The notes: generated from the letters alone by a model not told the origin. A stretch of DNA of 64,000 bases from Galactobacillus timonensis (GCF_900240265.1 NZ_LT964739.1:832580-896579); one strand, 5' to 3'. Shown: positions 40,853-50,916, counted from the first letter of the stretch. A program made the numbers and translations.

Positions 40853-42526
40853 ATGAAGTACAGATTTACAAAGTCTGCGCTGGCTGGACTGATGGCTGTT
40901 TCACTGGCTGCCTGCGGATCCGGCTCCACGACTTCCGGTACTTCGGCTGCTGGTGCGTCGGCAGGCGCTGACAGCGGTACGACTGATGTTGCGTACAAGG
41001 ATACATTTACGTACGCAATCGGCGGTGAGCCGAGCTACCTGGATCCGGGCTATGCGGACGACTCCGTTACATCCTATGTTTTGAACCAGATCTACTATCC
41101 GATGTACTACATTGCTGAGGATGGTTCGATGGTTGCGGCAGCTGTCAAGGATGAGACCTATGATGAAGATACGATGACGTATACCTTCACGCTGCGTGAT
41201 GACCTGATGTGGTCTGATGGTCAGCCGTGCGTCGCCGGCGATTACGTCTACGGCATGAAGCATGCGCTGTCTCTTGGCGCTGCCGATTCCTATTATTCGT
41301 ACTTCATGACGGACTATGTGCTTAACGCTGCTGAGTACATTGGTCAGCCGGTTGATACGATGACGGATCTCGGCATTACGGCACCGGATGATACGACAAT
41401 TGTCATTCAGCTTGCCAACAAGTGCCCGTACTTCCTGTCGCTGCTGTCGGCAGGTGTCTTCTACCCGATGCGTGAGGATCTGGCAAAGTCCGGTGACTAT
41501 ACATGGGCAGATGATGCGAGCATCCCGACCAATGGTCCGTTCCATCCGACGTCCATCGACCGTGCTTCTGAGATCGTCATGGAGAAGAATGAGTACTTCC
41601 CGGATGCGGATCAGATCACTGTAAATACGATGACCTGCGAAGTCATGGCTGATATGGATGCGCAGCTGCTTGCATATCAGACGGGTGAAATCGACTATGC
41701 GACGTCGCTGGATCCGTCGGTTGCCAAGACCTATGCTGATTCGGATGAGCTGATTCTGGCCAGCTCCGTTATCAACTACTTCGTTTTGATTAACTCCTTT
41801 GGTGATGTTGAGGCCCTCCATGATGCGAACGTTCGCCGCGCTCTGTCGCTTGGCGTAGACCGTTCTGCAATCGTTACGGCTCTCGATGTTCCGGGTGTGT
41901 ACTATGAGCTCGATGGTCTTGTTCCGGTTGGCATTCCGGGTGATACCGGTGACTTCCGTGAGGAGGCTGATGCTGAAGAGAAGTATACATACACAGACAA
42001 GGACGAGGCTCGTTCTCTGATGGAAGCTGCAGGCTATTCTGCAGACAACCCTCTGAAGCTGACATACTACTACAACCAGAACTCGATGCATGATACAGTT
42101 GCGGCTGTCCTGAAGGAACAGTGGGCTGATATCTACGTTGATCTGACACTGCAGACAGGCGAAATCCGTACCTTCTTCCAGGATCGTTCGGATGGCAACT
42201 TCGAGCTGGCTCGTCATGCGTTCTCCGCAGACTACATGGATCCGTCGACGTTCCTTGATATGCCGCTGCAGTCCAATCAGCCGAGTGCTCACGTCTGGGG
42301 CGATGATACCTATGATCAGATGATCATGGATTCACGTGAGCTTGAAGGCTCTGAGCGTTATGCGAAGCTGCACGAAGCTGAGAAGTACCTCGTTGAGGAA
42401 CAGAGCTACATTGTTCCGCTGTTCGGCTACAAGTCTGTAATGCTGGCTAAGCCCGGCACAACCGGATATATCCCGAACCCGCAGGGCAACGTTGTCTTCT
42501 GGTACGTCAAGGTTCCGCAGGACTAA
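40853..42526 (+). CDS. oppA: Oligopeptide-binding lipoprotein OppA
   Basis: The 557-residue protein has a lipoprotein signal (lipobox LAAC in MKYRFTKSALAGLMAVSLAAC), a Ser/Gly/Ala linker and a family 5 solute-binding domain with GGEPSYLDPGYADDSVTSYV and MTYTFTLRDDLMWSDG. It captures oligopeptides at the membrane surface for OppBCDF. AAGGAGGAATG precedes the ATG. It is last in the operon, followed by a terminator; many opp operons place oppA first. Confidence 0.93.
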   Translation: MKYRFTKSALAGLMAVSLAACGSGSTTSGTSAAGASAGADSGTTDVAYKDTFTYAIGGEPSYLDPGYADDSVTSYVLNQIYYPMYYIAEDGSMVAAAVKDETYDEDTMTYTFTLRDDLMWSDGQPCVAGDYVYGMKHALSLGAADSYYSYFMTDYVLNAAEYIGQPVDTMTDLGITAPDDTTIVIQLANKCPYFLSLLSAGVFYPMREDLAKSGDYTWADDASIPTNGPFHPTSIDRASEIVMEKNEYFPDADQITVNTMTCEVMADMDAQLLAYQTGEIDYATSLDPSVAKTYADSDELILASSVINYFVLINSFGDVEALHDANVRRALSLGVDRSAIVTALDVPGVYYELDGLVPVGIPGDTGDFREEADAEEKYTYTDKDEARSLMEAAGYSADNPLKLTYYYNQNSMHDTVAAVLKEQWADIYVDLTLQTGEIRTFFQDRSDGNFELARHAFSADYMDPSTFLDMPLQSNQPSAHVWGDDTYDQMIMDSRELEGSERYAKLHEAEKYLVEEQSYIVPLFGYKSVMLAKPGTTGYIPNPQGNVVFWYVKVPQD

Positions 42527-42541
42527 GCAGAGTCATTTGAT

Positions 42542-42586
42542 GAAACAGTAAGGAGTAGGCTGGCTTCTTACTGTTTCTTTTGTCTT
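42542..42586 (+). terminator. Terminator of the opp operon
   Basis: GAAACAGTAAG (42542-42552) is complementary to CTTACTGTTTC (42567-42577) and followed by TTTTGTCTTT. Confidence 0.88.
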
Positions 42587-42627
42587 TATTTGCAGTTGAA
42601 ACGAACTATTCAGGAAAGAGGAAGTGC

Positions 42628-44583
42628 ATGATGGAACCGATGAAGCTGGAAGATTTTACGAAGTTTCATTTTCTGAGCGATCTGCGCCCGTCCGTCAACG
42701 GGGACGCATTGTATTTTGTAGAAACAATCAGTGATCTTGAAAATAACGATTACAGACAGCGTCTGGATCGAATTGATATAAGCAGTGGAAAACGTACCGC
42801 CCTCAGCGAGTGGCGGAAGCGTACGCCGTATTATGTTCTGAAGGACGGCATTCTTCTGCAGGATGTTAATGACAAGGAGCAGGACGGCGTCAGTTCGACA
42901 TTCCTGTATGTTACAGGGCAGGGCATGGAGCCGGCATTTTCCGTGCCGCTGGCGGTCGATGATGTGCGTGACTTTGATGATGATCACTATCTGCTTGCGG
43001 CGACAATCAACCGCCGCTGCCCCGAGTATCATCAGCTGAGTGAACAGCAGAGAAAGGATCAGGACCAGAAGGAACGTGACAATGATGATTACGTTGTCCT
43101 GAATGAATATCCGTTTGTGTTCAACGGCGAAGGCGTCGTCAACGGCAACCGCCATTCACTGTTTCTGTACGATAAGAAGTCGGAGACGATTACGGATCTG
43201 ATCCCGTTGACGATCGATGTGGAATCCTACGATATCAAAGGTACGAAAATCCTGTTCAGCGGCATCGACTTTCAGCAGGTGAAGCTGAAGTGGTCGTGGG
43301 TTTATGAAGTTGACGGCCTTTCGAAGCAGCTGAAGACGCTCTATAACGGAAAGATGCAGATAACCAGAGCCTTCTATGAAGGGGACCGGGTGATTGTGGC
43401 CGGCACCTTTGCGAAGGACTGGGGTGCGATGGAGTCGAGCAGATTCTACGAGCTGAAGAATGGTGAAATGAATCTGGACGCGGAGAATGAGCTGTCGCTC
43501 TACAACACGATCGGTACGGACTGTCACTTCGGCCGTACGCGTCAGTTTGCAAAATTCGACGGCGATGCATATTTCCTTTCCGCTGCTGGTGATGATGGTG
43601 TTCTGTTCAGGAAGACGGGTGATCATCTGACGGAATTTGTCCACATTGCCGGATCGGTCGATGACTTCTGCGTCATCAACGGCAGAGCCTATGTCATTGC
43701 GATGGTGGATCAGAAGCTGCAGGAGGTGTATGCGGCAGACAACGACGTCCTGACTGCAGTTACCGATCTGAATGGACAATATCAGAAGGACAGATACGTA
43801 GCGTACCCGGAGCCGGTTGTTGTAGACAAGGCGATGCCGGTTCATGGCTGGGTTCTGAAGCCGATGAACTATGATCCCGGGAAGAAGTATCCGGTGATCT
43901 TCGATATCCATGGCGGTCCGAAGTGTGCCTACGGTACGGTGTACTACCATGAGATGCAGGTATGGGCCGGGATGGGCTGCTTTGTGATCTTCTGCAATCC
44001 GAGAGGATCCGATGGCCGGGGCAATGCGTTTGCGGATCTCAGACAGAAGTACGGGACTGTGGACTATGAGGATCTGATGGATTTCGTTGACGCATGTCTT
44101 GCGAAGTATCCGCAGATGGACAGGGATCATATGGGCGTTACCGGCGGCAGCTATGGCGGCTATATGACGAACTGGATCATCGGTCATACGCACCGCTTCA
44201 AGGCGGCGGCGACGCAGCGTTCGATCTCGAACTGGATCACGGAAGTGACGGCGTCGGACTATGGTCTCGACTTCCCGATTGAGCAGGAGTTCAAGGATAT
44301 CTATCATGCCGAGAAGGAACTGTGGCAGATGTCACCGCTCAAGTATGCCAACGAAGTGACGACGCCGACCCTGTTCATTCATTCGCTGGAAGATTACCGC
44401 TGCCCGGTATGGGAAGGTCTGCAGCTGTACATGGTGCTGAAGGTGCGCGGTGTTGAGACGAAGATGGTGCTGTTCAAGGGTGAGAACCATGAGCTTTCCC
44501 GCAGCGGGAAGCCGAAGCACAGGATCCGCAGACTGGAAGAGATTACAAACTGGATGGAAAGCCATCTGAAGGAGGCTGAATAA
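42628..44583 (+). CDS. S9 family prolyl-oligopeptidase-type peptidase
   Basis: The 651-residue protein has a beta-propeller-like N-terminal half and a C-terminal alpha/beta hydrolase domain with GGSYGGYMTNW (nucleophile Ser), HSLEDYRCPVWEG (Asp) and KGENHELSRSG (His). It belongs to the S9C acylaminoacyl-peptidase-like group, acting on short peptides in the cytoplasm. The ATG at 42628 follows AAAGAGGAAG. Its stop overlaps the pepD start by one base. It follows opp and fits peptide breakdown. Confidence 0.92.
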   Translation: MMEPMKLEDFTKFHFLSDLRPSVNGDALYFVETISDLENNDYRQRLDRIDISSGKRTALSEWRKRTPYYVLKDGILLQDVNDKEQDGVSSTFLYVTGQGMEPAFSVPLAVDDVRDFDDDHYLLAATINRRCPEYHQLSEQQRKDQDQKERDNDDYVVLNEYPFVFNGEGVVNGNRHSLFLYDKKSETITDLIPLTIDVESYDIKGTKILFSGIDFQQVKLKWSWVYEVDGLSKQLKTLYNGKMQITRAFYEGDRVIVAGTFAKDWGAMESSRFYELKNGEMNLDAENELSLYNTIGTDCHFGRTRQFAKFDGDAYFLSAAGDDGVLFRKTGDHLTEFVHIAGSVDDFCVINGRAYVIAMVDQKLQEVYAADNDVLTAVTDLNGQYQKDRYVAYPEPVVVDKAMPVHGWVLKPMNYDPGKKYPVIFDIHGGPKCAYGTVYYHEMQVWAGMGCFVIFCNPRGSDGRGNAFADLRQKYGTVDYEDLMDFVDACLAKYPQMDRDHMGVTGGSYGGYMTNWIIGHTHRFKAAATQRSISNWITEVTASDYGLDFPIEQEFKDIYHAEKELWQMSPLKYANEVTTPTLFIHSLEDYRCPVWEGLQLYMVLKVRGVETKMVLFKGENHELSRSGKPKHRIRRLEEITNWMESHLKEAE

Positions 44584-46031
44584 TGGCAGTTATGGAATTT
44601 GATACGTCGAAGCGCTGGTGCTGCTGGTTCAGGCGGATCAGCGATATTCCCCGCGGCTCACGCAATGAGAAGGCGGTCAGTGACATGGTTGTTCAGTTTG
44701 CGAAGGACCATGGCTTTGCCTGCCATCAGGATGATGTATGGAATGTGACGGTAGACAAGCCGGCGTCGCCCGGCTACGAAGATGCGGCTCCGCTGATTCT
44801 GCAGGCACATATGGACATGGTCAATGCCAGGGCAAATGACAGCAGCCATGACTTTGAAAAGGATCCGCTGGATCTGTATGTCGATGAAGACGGAAACCTT
44901 CGTGCCAGAGGCACGACACTAGGGGCCGACGATGGCGTCGGCGTGGCGTACATGCTCGCAATACTGGAGGACGACAGTCTGGCGCATCCGGCACTCGAGT
45001 GCATCTTTACAACGATGGAGGAGATCGGTCTTGTCGGTGCGCAGCAGATGAAGCCTTCGGATGTGCACGGGGATCGTCTGATCTGTCTTGATGGCGGCGG
45101 TGAGACGAAGACGGGGTTGTCTTCGGCCGGCGGTGCGGATGTGAATCTTGATCTGGACCTGGTTTTAGAGAAGAATCAGGACGCCGCCTATGAGCTTAAG
45201 GTCGGTGGCTTAAGCGGTGGACACAGCGGCGGCGAGATCCATAAGGAAAAGGGCAATGCCGATGTGCTTGCGGTACGTATTCTGCAAGAGGCTAGGGAGC
45301 GTGGCGTAGATGTGCGCGTCGTTTCGATCAGTGGCGGCTCGAAGGACAATGCGATCCCGACGGATGCGAGCATCGTGTTTACCAGCAGCGCCGATGAGGC
45401 ATTGATTCAGAAGAGTCTGGTATTAAGTGTGGATGCGATTCATAAGGAACTGGAGTTTTCGGATCTGGGCTTCAAGGCGAATATTGGGCCGGTTGAAGGT
45501 GTGCGTGACCATGCGGACGAGAAGACATCCAATGCCCTTCTGGACTATATCTACCTGATGCCCAACGGCTTCCAGCATCGCTCGATGGCAATCGAGGGTC
45601 TGACCCTGACGTCGTTGAACCTTGGCATTGCAAAGACGACGGGAAATCATGTCCATCTGCAGACACTGACGCGTTCGGCTCTGAATACGGGTGTGGATGA
45701 TCTGCTTGGGAAACTGAAGAAACTGGCGGAGATTCTTGGCGTGAACTATTCGGTGTCGGGACGCTATCCGGGCTGGAACTTCAAGAAGGAATCTCCGATG
45801 CGTGACAAGTTTGCGGCCGTACTTGCAAAGCGCAATGAAAAACTGGAAGTGGAAGCTGCCCATGGTGGCAATGAATGCGGTGTGTGGAGCGGCTTGCGTC
45901 CGGGCATCGATATCATTACCTTCGGCCCGATCGCTTCAGGCTGTCATACGGTGCAGGAGAAACTGGACCTGGCTTCGTTTGATCGCAGCTATGCGATTCT
46001 CTGTGAAATCATGGCTTTGTGCAAGGATTGA
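44583..46031 (+). CDS. pepD: Aminoacyl-histidine dipeptidase PepD (M20)
   Basis: The 482-residue protein has M20C features: LQAHMDMV (HxD), ADDGVGVAYM, TMEEIGLVGA (catalytic and ligand Glu), GHSGGEIHKE and HGGNECGVWS. It cleaves Xaa-His and other dipeptides, using zinc or manganese. The ATG overlaps the preceding TAA by one base, so the S9 peptidase and PepD are translated in tandem. Confidence 0.93.
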   Translation: MAVMEFDTSKRWCCWFRRISDIPRGSRNEKAVSDMVVQFAKDHGFACHQDDVWNVTVDKPASPGYEDAAPLILQAHMDMVNARANDSSHDFEKDPLDLYVDEDGNLRARGTTLGADDGVGVAYMLAILEDDSLAHPALECIFTTMEEIGLVGAQQMKPSDVHGDRLICLDGGGETKTGLSSAGGADVNLDLDLVLEKNQDAAYELKVGGLSGGHSGGEIHKEKGNADVLAVRILQEARERGVDVRVVSISGGSKDNAIPTDASIVFTSSADEALIQKSLVLSVDAIHKELEFSDLGFKANIGPVEGVRDHADEKTSNALLDYIYLMPNGFQHRSMAIEGLTLTSLNLGIAKTTGNHVHLQTLTRSALNTGVDDLLGKLKKLAEILGVNYSVSGRYPGWNFKKESPMRDKFAAVLAKRNEKLEVEAAHGGNECGVWSGLRPGIDIITFGPIASGCHTVQEKLDLASFDRSYAILCEIMALCKD

Positions 46032-46051
46032 TCTTGGGAGGGATAAATCAT

Positions 46052-46663
46052 ATGACAAGAGGTCTTGCAGTAATTCTGACCGGTGCATCGTCGGTCGGCA
46101 AGTCGAATATCCGGGAGCGTCTTCTGAAGGATCCGGATCTGGATCTGTTCTATTCGACATCGGTGACAACGCGCCCCAAGCGTCCGGATGAAGTGGACGG
46201 AAAGGACTACTACTTCATTACGTTCAAGGAGTTTGCGGAGTCCGTCAAGAAACATGAGCTTCTGGAGTATACGGAGTTCAATGGCTGGTACTACGGCACG
46301 CCGAAGGCACAGGTCGAATTCCTTCTCGAGAAGGGAAAGAATGTGTTGCTGGAAGTGGAGGCGCAGGGCGTCGGTCCTTTGAAGCTGAATCTGCCGGATG
46401 CGCTGGCTGTCTTCGTGATGCCCAAGAGCTATGAGGATCTGGCGGCGCAGGTTGAGAAGACCTATGGCGATGATGAGGCTTCGGCGAAGCGCCGTCTGAA
46501 CAAGGCGAAGATGGAGATGGAACTGGCTCCGCTGTTCAAGCATGTTGTGACCAATGAGGATCCGGACAGGGCGGCGGCTGAAATCAAGAAGGCAATTCTT
46601 GAGGAACTGAAGAAGCGCAAGGATGCGTCGGATCAGGAAGAAACCGAGGTGCCGGAGATATGA
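46052..46663 (+). CDS. gmk: Guanylate kinase
   Basis: The 203-residue protein has a P-loop GASSVGKSN, the GMP-binding TTRPKRPDEVDGKDYYF and FNGWYYGTP, and the ADP-side RRLNKAKMEM. It should phosphorylate GMP to GDP. The P-loop is less usual than the GPSGVGK(S/G)T of most guanylate kinases, with Ser-Asn after the Lys instead of Ser/Gly-Thr. GGGAGG precedes the ATG at 46052. It lies between PepD and an M24 peptidase and overlaps the latter's start (ATGA), an odd setting; gmk usually sits near rpoZ. It may be a second copy. Confidence 0.85.
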   Translation: MTRGLAVILTGASSVGKSNIRERLLKDPDLDLFYSTSVTTRPKRPDEVDGKDYYFITFKEFAESVKKHELLEYTEFNGWYYGTPKAQVEFLLEKGKNVLLEVEAQGVGPLKLNLPDALAVFVMPKSYEDLAAQVEKTYGDDEASAKRRLNKAKMEMELAPLFKHVVTNEDPDRAAAEIKKAILEELKKRKDASDQEETEVPEI

Positions 46664-48015
46664 GAATCTCGGATCGTGATTTTCTGACGGACATTCCGGC
46701 GGCGGATGATCTGAAGGAGAAGCTTGTTTCGTACCGGAAGCAGGGAGAGATCGTTGACGGGTGGCTGAAGATCCGCCTCGAGAAAGTTCTGCCGATGGTG
46801 ATGAAGCGGGAGGGCATCGATACATGGGTTGTGTGCAATCATGAGCACAATGAGGACCCGGTGTTCCGTACGCTGTCGCCATGGGGCATGTTAAGTGCAA
46901 GGAGACTTACGATTCTGGTGTTCCATCTCAATGAAAACGGGACGGTGAGCCGCTATTCTCTGACCCATCCGGTGCCGGACATTGGGAGCTACTATACGGC
47001 GGCGTGGCTGAACCCGAAGGGACAGGCGTGGGGTCATGATCGCAATCTTCCGAAGAATGTGAACGGTGTGAAGGTGTCGGAGGTTCCGGAGACACAGATG
47101 GAGTGCCTTGGGCGCTTTGTGCATGAGCTTCATCCCACCAGAATCGGTCTGGACTATTCAACGGTGACGGCGTATGGTGATGGCCTTTCCTATTCGCTGT
47201 ATCAGGAAATCATGAAGGTGCTGCCTGAAGAGGATCGTGCGAAGGTCGTGTCGGCGGCTCCACTGTGCGTGGGGTGGCTTGAAACAAGAATCGATGAGGA
47301 GCTGGATGCGTATACGGGCATTGTTCAGATTGCGCATGCGCTGATCAAGGAGGCCTTCTCTTCGCGGGTTGTTCATCCGGGTGTGACGACACAGGATGAT
47401 GTACGTTTCTGGATGATGCAGAAGTCGGTGGACATGGGTCTTTCGCCATGGTTTGAATATGACTGCGAGATTACGCGGGAAGGCTTGGGTGAACTGTCCG
47501 GGGAGCATGTGATTCTTCCCGGTGACCTCCTGCATTGTGATATCGGTTTCCGGTATCTTGGTCTTTGCACGGATACGCAGGAGATGGCGTATGTGCTGAA
47601 GAATGATGAAACGGATGCGCCGAAGGAGCTGAAGGATGCGATGGCGGCGACCAATCGTCTGCAGGAGATTACGCTGAATGAGTTTGCGGCGGGACGTACG
47701 GGCAATGAGATTCTTGCCAGCGCCAGAGCACGGGCAGAGGCCCAAGGTCTTGAGCCGTGCATCTATTGTCATCCGCTGGGCTTTGACGGTCATGCGGCGG
47801 GACCGACGATCGGCCTGTGGGATATGCAGGGCGGTGTACCCGGGGAAGGCGACTATGTGATGCATGATCATACGTGCTATTCTCTGGAACTGAATGCGGC
47901 GGTGCCTCTGTGGGGCCAGAAGGTTCCCTTCAGCATGGAGACCGATGTGATGCTCAGGGATGGGAAGAAGTATTACATGGCCGGGCGTCAGACGCAGTTC
48001 CATCTGATTGGATGA
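46660..48015 (+). CDS. M24 family peptidase (Xaa-Pro type), divergent
   Basis: The 451-residue protein has an N-terminal domain and an M24-like catalytic domain with LLHCDIGFRYLGLCTDTQEM (two Asp ligands), CHPLGFDGHAAG (His), YSLELNAAV and FSMETDVML (Glu ligands). The metal ligands are kept, but overall it is far from the M24 protein at 35585. It probably hydrolyses peptides or acylated amines. Its ATG overlaps the gmk stop. Confidence 0.8.
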   Translation: MRISDRDFLTDIPAADDLKEKLVSYRKQGEIVDGWLKIRLEKVLPMVMKREGIDTWVVCNHEHNEDPVFRTLSPWGMLSARRLTILVFHLNENGTVSRYSLTHPVPDIGSYYTAAWLNPKGQAWGHDRNLPKNVNGVKVSEVPETQMECLGRFVHELHPTRIGLDYSTVTAYGDGLSYSLYQEIMKVLPEEDRAKVVSAAPLCVGWLETRIDEELDAYTGIVQIAHALIKEAFSSRVVHPGVTTQDDVRFWMMQKSVDMGLSPWFEYDCEITREGLGELSGEHVILPGDLLHCDIGFRYLGLCTDTQEMAYVLKNDETDAPKELKDAMAATNRLQEITLNEFAAGRTGNEILASARARAEAQGLEPCIYCHPLGFDGHAAGPTIGLWDMQGGVPGEGDYVMHDHTCYSLELNAAVPLWGQKVPFSMETDVMLRDGKKYYMAGRQTQFHLIG

Positions 48016-48021
48016 GAAGTG

Positions 48022-49200
48022 ATGCGTAGGCGTTCCGTTCTGTATCTGCAGGTCAGTGTGGCGCTGTATTCGCTGGCGGCGAACTTTGCGCATCCGATTG
48101 AGCCTGCGTTCTTTCAGGAATTGAACCTTCCGGATTATACGTTCGGCGTTGCCTTTGCGTGCATGGCATTTGCGTGCTTTCTGTTTTCACCCTTCTGGGG
48201 AAAGATTGCGGAGCGGATCGGCATAGCGAAGGTGATGGCGATCGGCTATGGTGGTTATGCGCTGGGGCAGTTCTTCTTTCTGCAGTCAGGCAATGCATGG
48301 GAAGTGGCTCTGGCACGGTTGTTTGCGGGGTTTTTCATCGCGGCGGTGATGGACGGTCAGATCATGTACATCCTGACAGTTGAGAAGGCGGAGAAGACAG
48401 GGGCATCGCTGGCGGTGATGGCATCGGTGTCGGCAGTGTTCAGTGCGTTCGGCTATCTGATCGGGGGCCTGATCGGCAGCCGGTCGGTGCGGTTGGCAAT
48501 CGTTGCGCAGATCGTGGGGCTGGCACTGATCGGAATACTGGTTCTGGTCTTCCTGGAGGATCAGGAACGTAAAACGGCGGGCGGCAGGCTTTCACTGAAG
48601 ACGATGAATCCGTTCTCTTCCTTTGTGGAGATGAGTGGGATCATGAGCCGGATGGTGGTGCTGTTTCTTGCGGTGGCATTGATTACGTCGCTGGCTTCGA
48701 ACTGCTATGATCAGTGCTTCAACTACTTCATCCGTGATCAGTATGGCTTTGAGCCGTCGATGAACGGAATCCTGAAGGGGATTTCGGGTGTCATTACGCT
48801 GGCTGCCAATGCGACGGTTTCGGTGTGGCTGTTGAAGAAGACGGATATTTTCCGCAGTATTGTTCCAGTGTTTCTGGTCTGTGCACTGATGCTGGTGGGT
48901 ATTGTGGTCTCTGATGCGATTGTGCCGTTTGTTGTGCTGAATGTGGTGCTGTTTGGATTCAATGCCATCTACAAGCCGCTGCTGCAGGCAATGATCGGGC
49001 GGCTGGACAGTGGTGAGCAGGGCATCCTGGTCGGCGCTTATAATGGTTTCAACAGCGTTGGCAGCGTGATCGGTTCGCTTGTGGCGGGATTTACGTATGT
49101 GGCGTCGCCGCGCGGTTCATTTGTGGCTGCGGCCGTGTGCTTCGCTGCGGCTGCGATATTCGCGGTCGGTTTAAGGAAAGAATACGAGAGGCAGGAGTAA
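48022..49200 (+). CDS. MFS transporter
   Basis: The 392-residue protein has about 12 membrane helices and the MFS loop FSPFWGKIAERIGIAKVMAIG between helices 2 and 3. The middle loop (EDQERKTAGG) is short. It may export or import amino acids, peptides or drugs. The start is at ATG 48022, or GTG 48019; the ribosome binding site is weak. It lies 6 bases after the M24 peptidase and 3 bases before the PatB-like gene. Confidence 0.85.
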   Translation: MRRRSVLYLQVSVALYSLAANFAHPIEPAFFQELNLPDYTFGVAFACMAFACFLFSPFWGKIAERIGIAKVMAIGYGGYALGQFFFLQSGNAWEVALARLFAGFFIAAVMDGQIMYILTVEKAEKTGASLAVMASVSAVFSAFGYLIGGLIGSRSVRLAIVAQIVGLALIGILVLVFLEDQERKTAGGRLSLKTMNPFSSFVEMSGIMSRMVVLFLAVALITSLASNCYDQCFNYFIRDQYGFEPSMNGILKGISGVITLAANATVSVWLLKKTDIFRSIVPVFLVCALMLVGIVVSDAIVPFVVLNVVLFGFNAIYKPLLQAMIGRLDSGEQGILVGAYNGFNSVGSVIGSLVAGFTYVASPRGSFVAAAVCFAAAAIFAVGLRKEYERQE

Positions 49201-49203
49201 GGT

Positions 49204-50394
49204 ATGGAGTTTCGCAATGAAGATATTGATCTTTCGGTATTGAAGCAGCGGGCATTCAATTACCGGTGGGCTGAGGTGCCGGAGGGTGTTCTTCCTTTGA
49301 CGGCTGCAGACCCGGATTTCAAGCCGGCGCCGGAAATCAGTGAGGCGCTGAAGAAGTATATCGACGGGGGCTATTTCAGCTATACGCCGGCCCGGGGCTT
49401 TGATTCGTTCAAGAAGAGTATTGTCCGGGCAATGAAGGAACGAAAGGGAGAAGACATTAATCCTGCCCAGGTTCTGCCGGTTGATTCGGCTGCCCGGGGC
49501 ATGTTCATTACGGCGGAGGCGATCCTGAAGCCGGGTGATGAGGCGATTGTCTTTGATCCGGTAGACTTTCTGTTCAAGGCAAGCGTGGATCACGCAGGTG
49601 CGACAGCCGTGCGCTATCCGACGCATGTGGAGAACGGGTACATCGATCTTTCGGACATTGAGGATTATGTGACGGAACATACGAAGATGATCTGTTTCTG
49701 CAATCCTCATAATCCGCTGGGAATGTGCTATCGGAAAGATCAGCTGGAACATCTGCTGGATGTGGCGAACCGCCATGGTCTTTACATTATGAATGATGAG
49801 ATCTGGTCGGATATTGTATATGCGGATGCGCAGTACATTTCGTTATTGAACCTTGGCAATGAGAAGAATACGCGGACGGTGACGGTATATGGCTTCTCCA
49901 AGTCGTTCGGCATTGCGGGTCTGCGGGTCGGCTGTATCTATACGGTGAATAATCCGGAATTGTTTGCAAAGCTTGTGGATGCGTCCACCGTTGATACGAC
50001 GGCGGGCGGTGTATCTTCGCTGTCGCAGGTTGCGGGTCAGGCGTGCCTGGATTCGTGCTTCTACTGGACGGACAGCTTCGTGAAGTATCTGCAGCAGAAC
50101 CGGGATACGATTGTGGACTATGTGAATTCGACAGGTGTGCTTTCTGCCCGTAAGCCGCAGGCAACCTACGTTGTGTTTGTGAACATTGAGAAGACGGGCC
50201 TGACGTCGCAGCAGTTCGTTGATTTCATGCGTGATCATGCGAAGCTGGCTCTGGTTGCGGGCGGTGAGAAGTTTTTCGGTCCGCGTTCCAACGGCTATAT
50301 CCGTATCTGTTATGCGACGAGTCATGAGATGGTTGCGGAAGGTCTGAAGCGGCTCGACAGCGGCCTGAAAGAGCTGATGCGGGATCGGAAATGA
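49204..50394 (+). CDS. MalY/PatB-type PLP-dependent C-S lyase/aminotransferase
   Basis: The 396-residue protein is a fold type I PLP enzyme with LTAADPDFKPAPEI, CNPHNPLGMCY, NDEIWSDIVY and the Lys of GFSKSFGIAGLRVG that binds PLP. This set is typical of PatB/MalY cystathionine beta-lyases, which cleave cystathionine or other cysteine conjugates to pyruvate, ammonia and a thiol. GGAGTAAGGT precedes the ATG. RidA at 31878 could deal with the enamine product. It ends with an ATGA overlap with a small membrane protein gene. Confidence 0.88.
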   Translation: MEFRNEDIDLSVLKQRAFNYRWAEVPEGVLPLTAADPDFKPAPEISEALKKYIDGGYFSYTPARGFDSFKKSIVRAMKERKGEDINPAQVLPVDSAARGMFITAEAILKPGDEAIVFDPVDFLFKASVDHAGATAVRYPTHVENGYIDLSDIEDYVTEHTKMICFCNPHNPLGMCYRKDQLEHLLDVANRHGLYIMNDEIWSDIVYADAQYISLLNLGNEKNTRTVTVYGFSKSFGIAGLRVGCIYTVNNPELFAKLVDASTVDTTAGGVSSLSQVAGQACLDSCFYWTDSFVKYLQQNRDTIVDYVNSTGVLSARKPQATYVVFVNIEKTGLTSQQFVDFMRDHAKLALVAGGEKFFGPRSNGYIRICYATSHEMVAEGLKRLDSGLKELMRDRK

Positions 50395-50816
50395 GTGTGG
50401 AAACCAACAGTATTCTGATCCGCGAAGAGGATCGCGCTGTCCTTGTGGGCGGTGTGACGATTGCGGTGTTTGGCGTTCTATTGGTGCTGTCACTGGCTGC
50501 GGAGGATGAGGTGCGTGCCGGCCTGAGTGATCTGATCTGGGTGCTGATCGCGGTGATTGCGCTTGGAGTGTTTCTGATTGTGCTGCATTACCGGGTGACG
50601 CTGACATTCGACGAGGAAGGTATGACCTACCAGGGGCTGTTCAGAAAGAAGAGATGTACCTATCATGATCTGATGACGGTGCACTGCTCGAAGAAGCTGA
50701 TCAACATCTACGCAAGAGACGGCTGGAAAAAGAAGAACTTCCAGGCGGATATTCATAACTATCCGGAGGTGATGTACCTGCTCAAGCGGAACAAGGTTGA
50801 ACTGATCATGGGCTAG
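50391..50816 (+). CDS. Small membrane protein with two N-terminal helices
   Basis: The 141-residue protein has two hydrophobic helices (about residues 18-38 and 47-66), then a C-terminal soluble part with LTFDEEGMTYQGLFRKKRCTYHDLMTV that resembles a PH-like fold domain seen in several small membrane proteins. The function is unknown. The ATG overlaps the stop of the PatB-like gene, so it is translated with it. It is the last gene before a bidirectional hairpin. Confidence 0.7.
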   Translation: MSVETNSILIREEDRAVLVGGVTIAVFGVLLVLSLAAEDEVRAGLSDLIWVLIAVIALGVFLIVLHYRVTLTFDEEGMTYQGLFRKKRCTYHDLMTVHCSKKLINIYARDGWKKKNFQADIHNYPEVMYLLKRNKVELIMG

Positions 50817-50916
50817 CGGACTGAATACTCATGTGTTGGTTCGCGTTATTATGGAAAGCAATATATCTTCCATTTTGGGTGTAGTTGATGGGACAATCAG
50901 AACCTGTTGCCGATCG

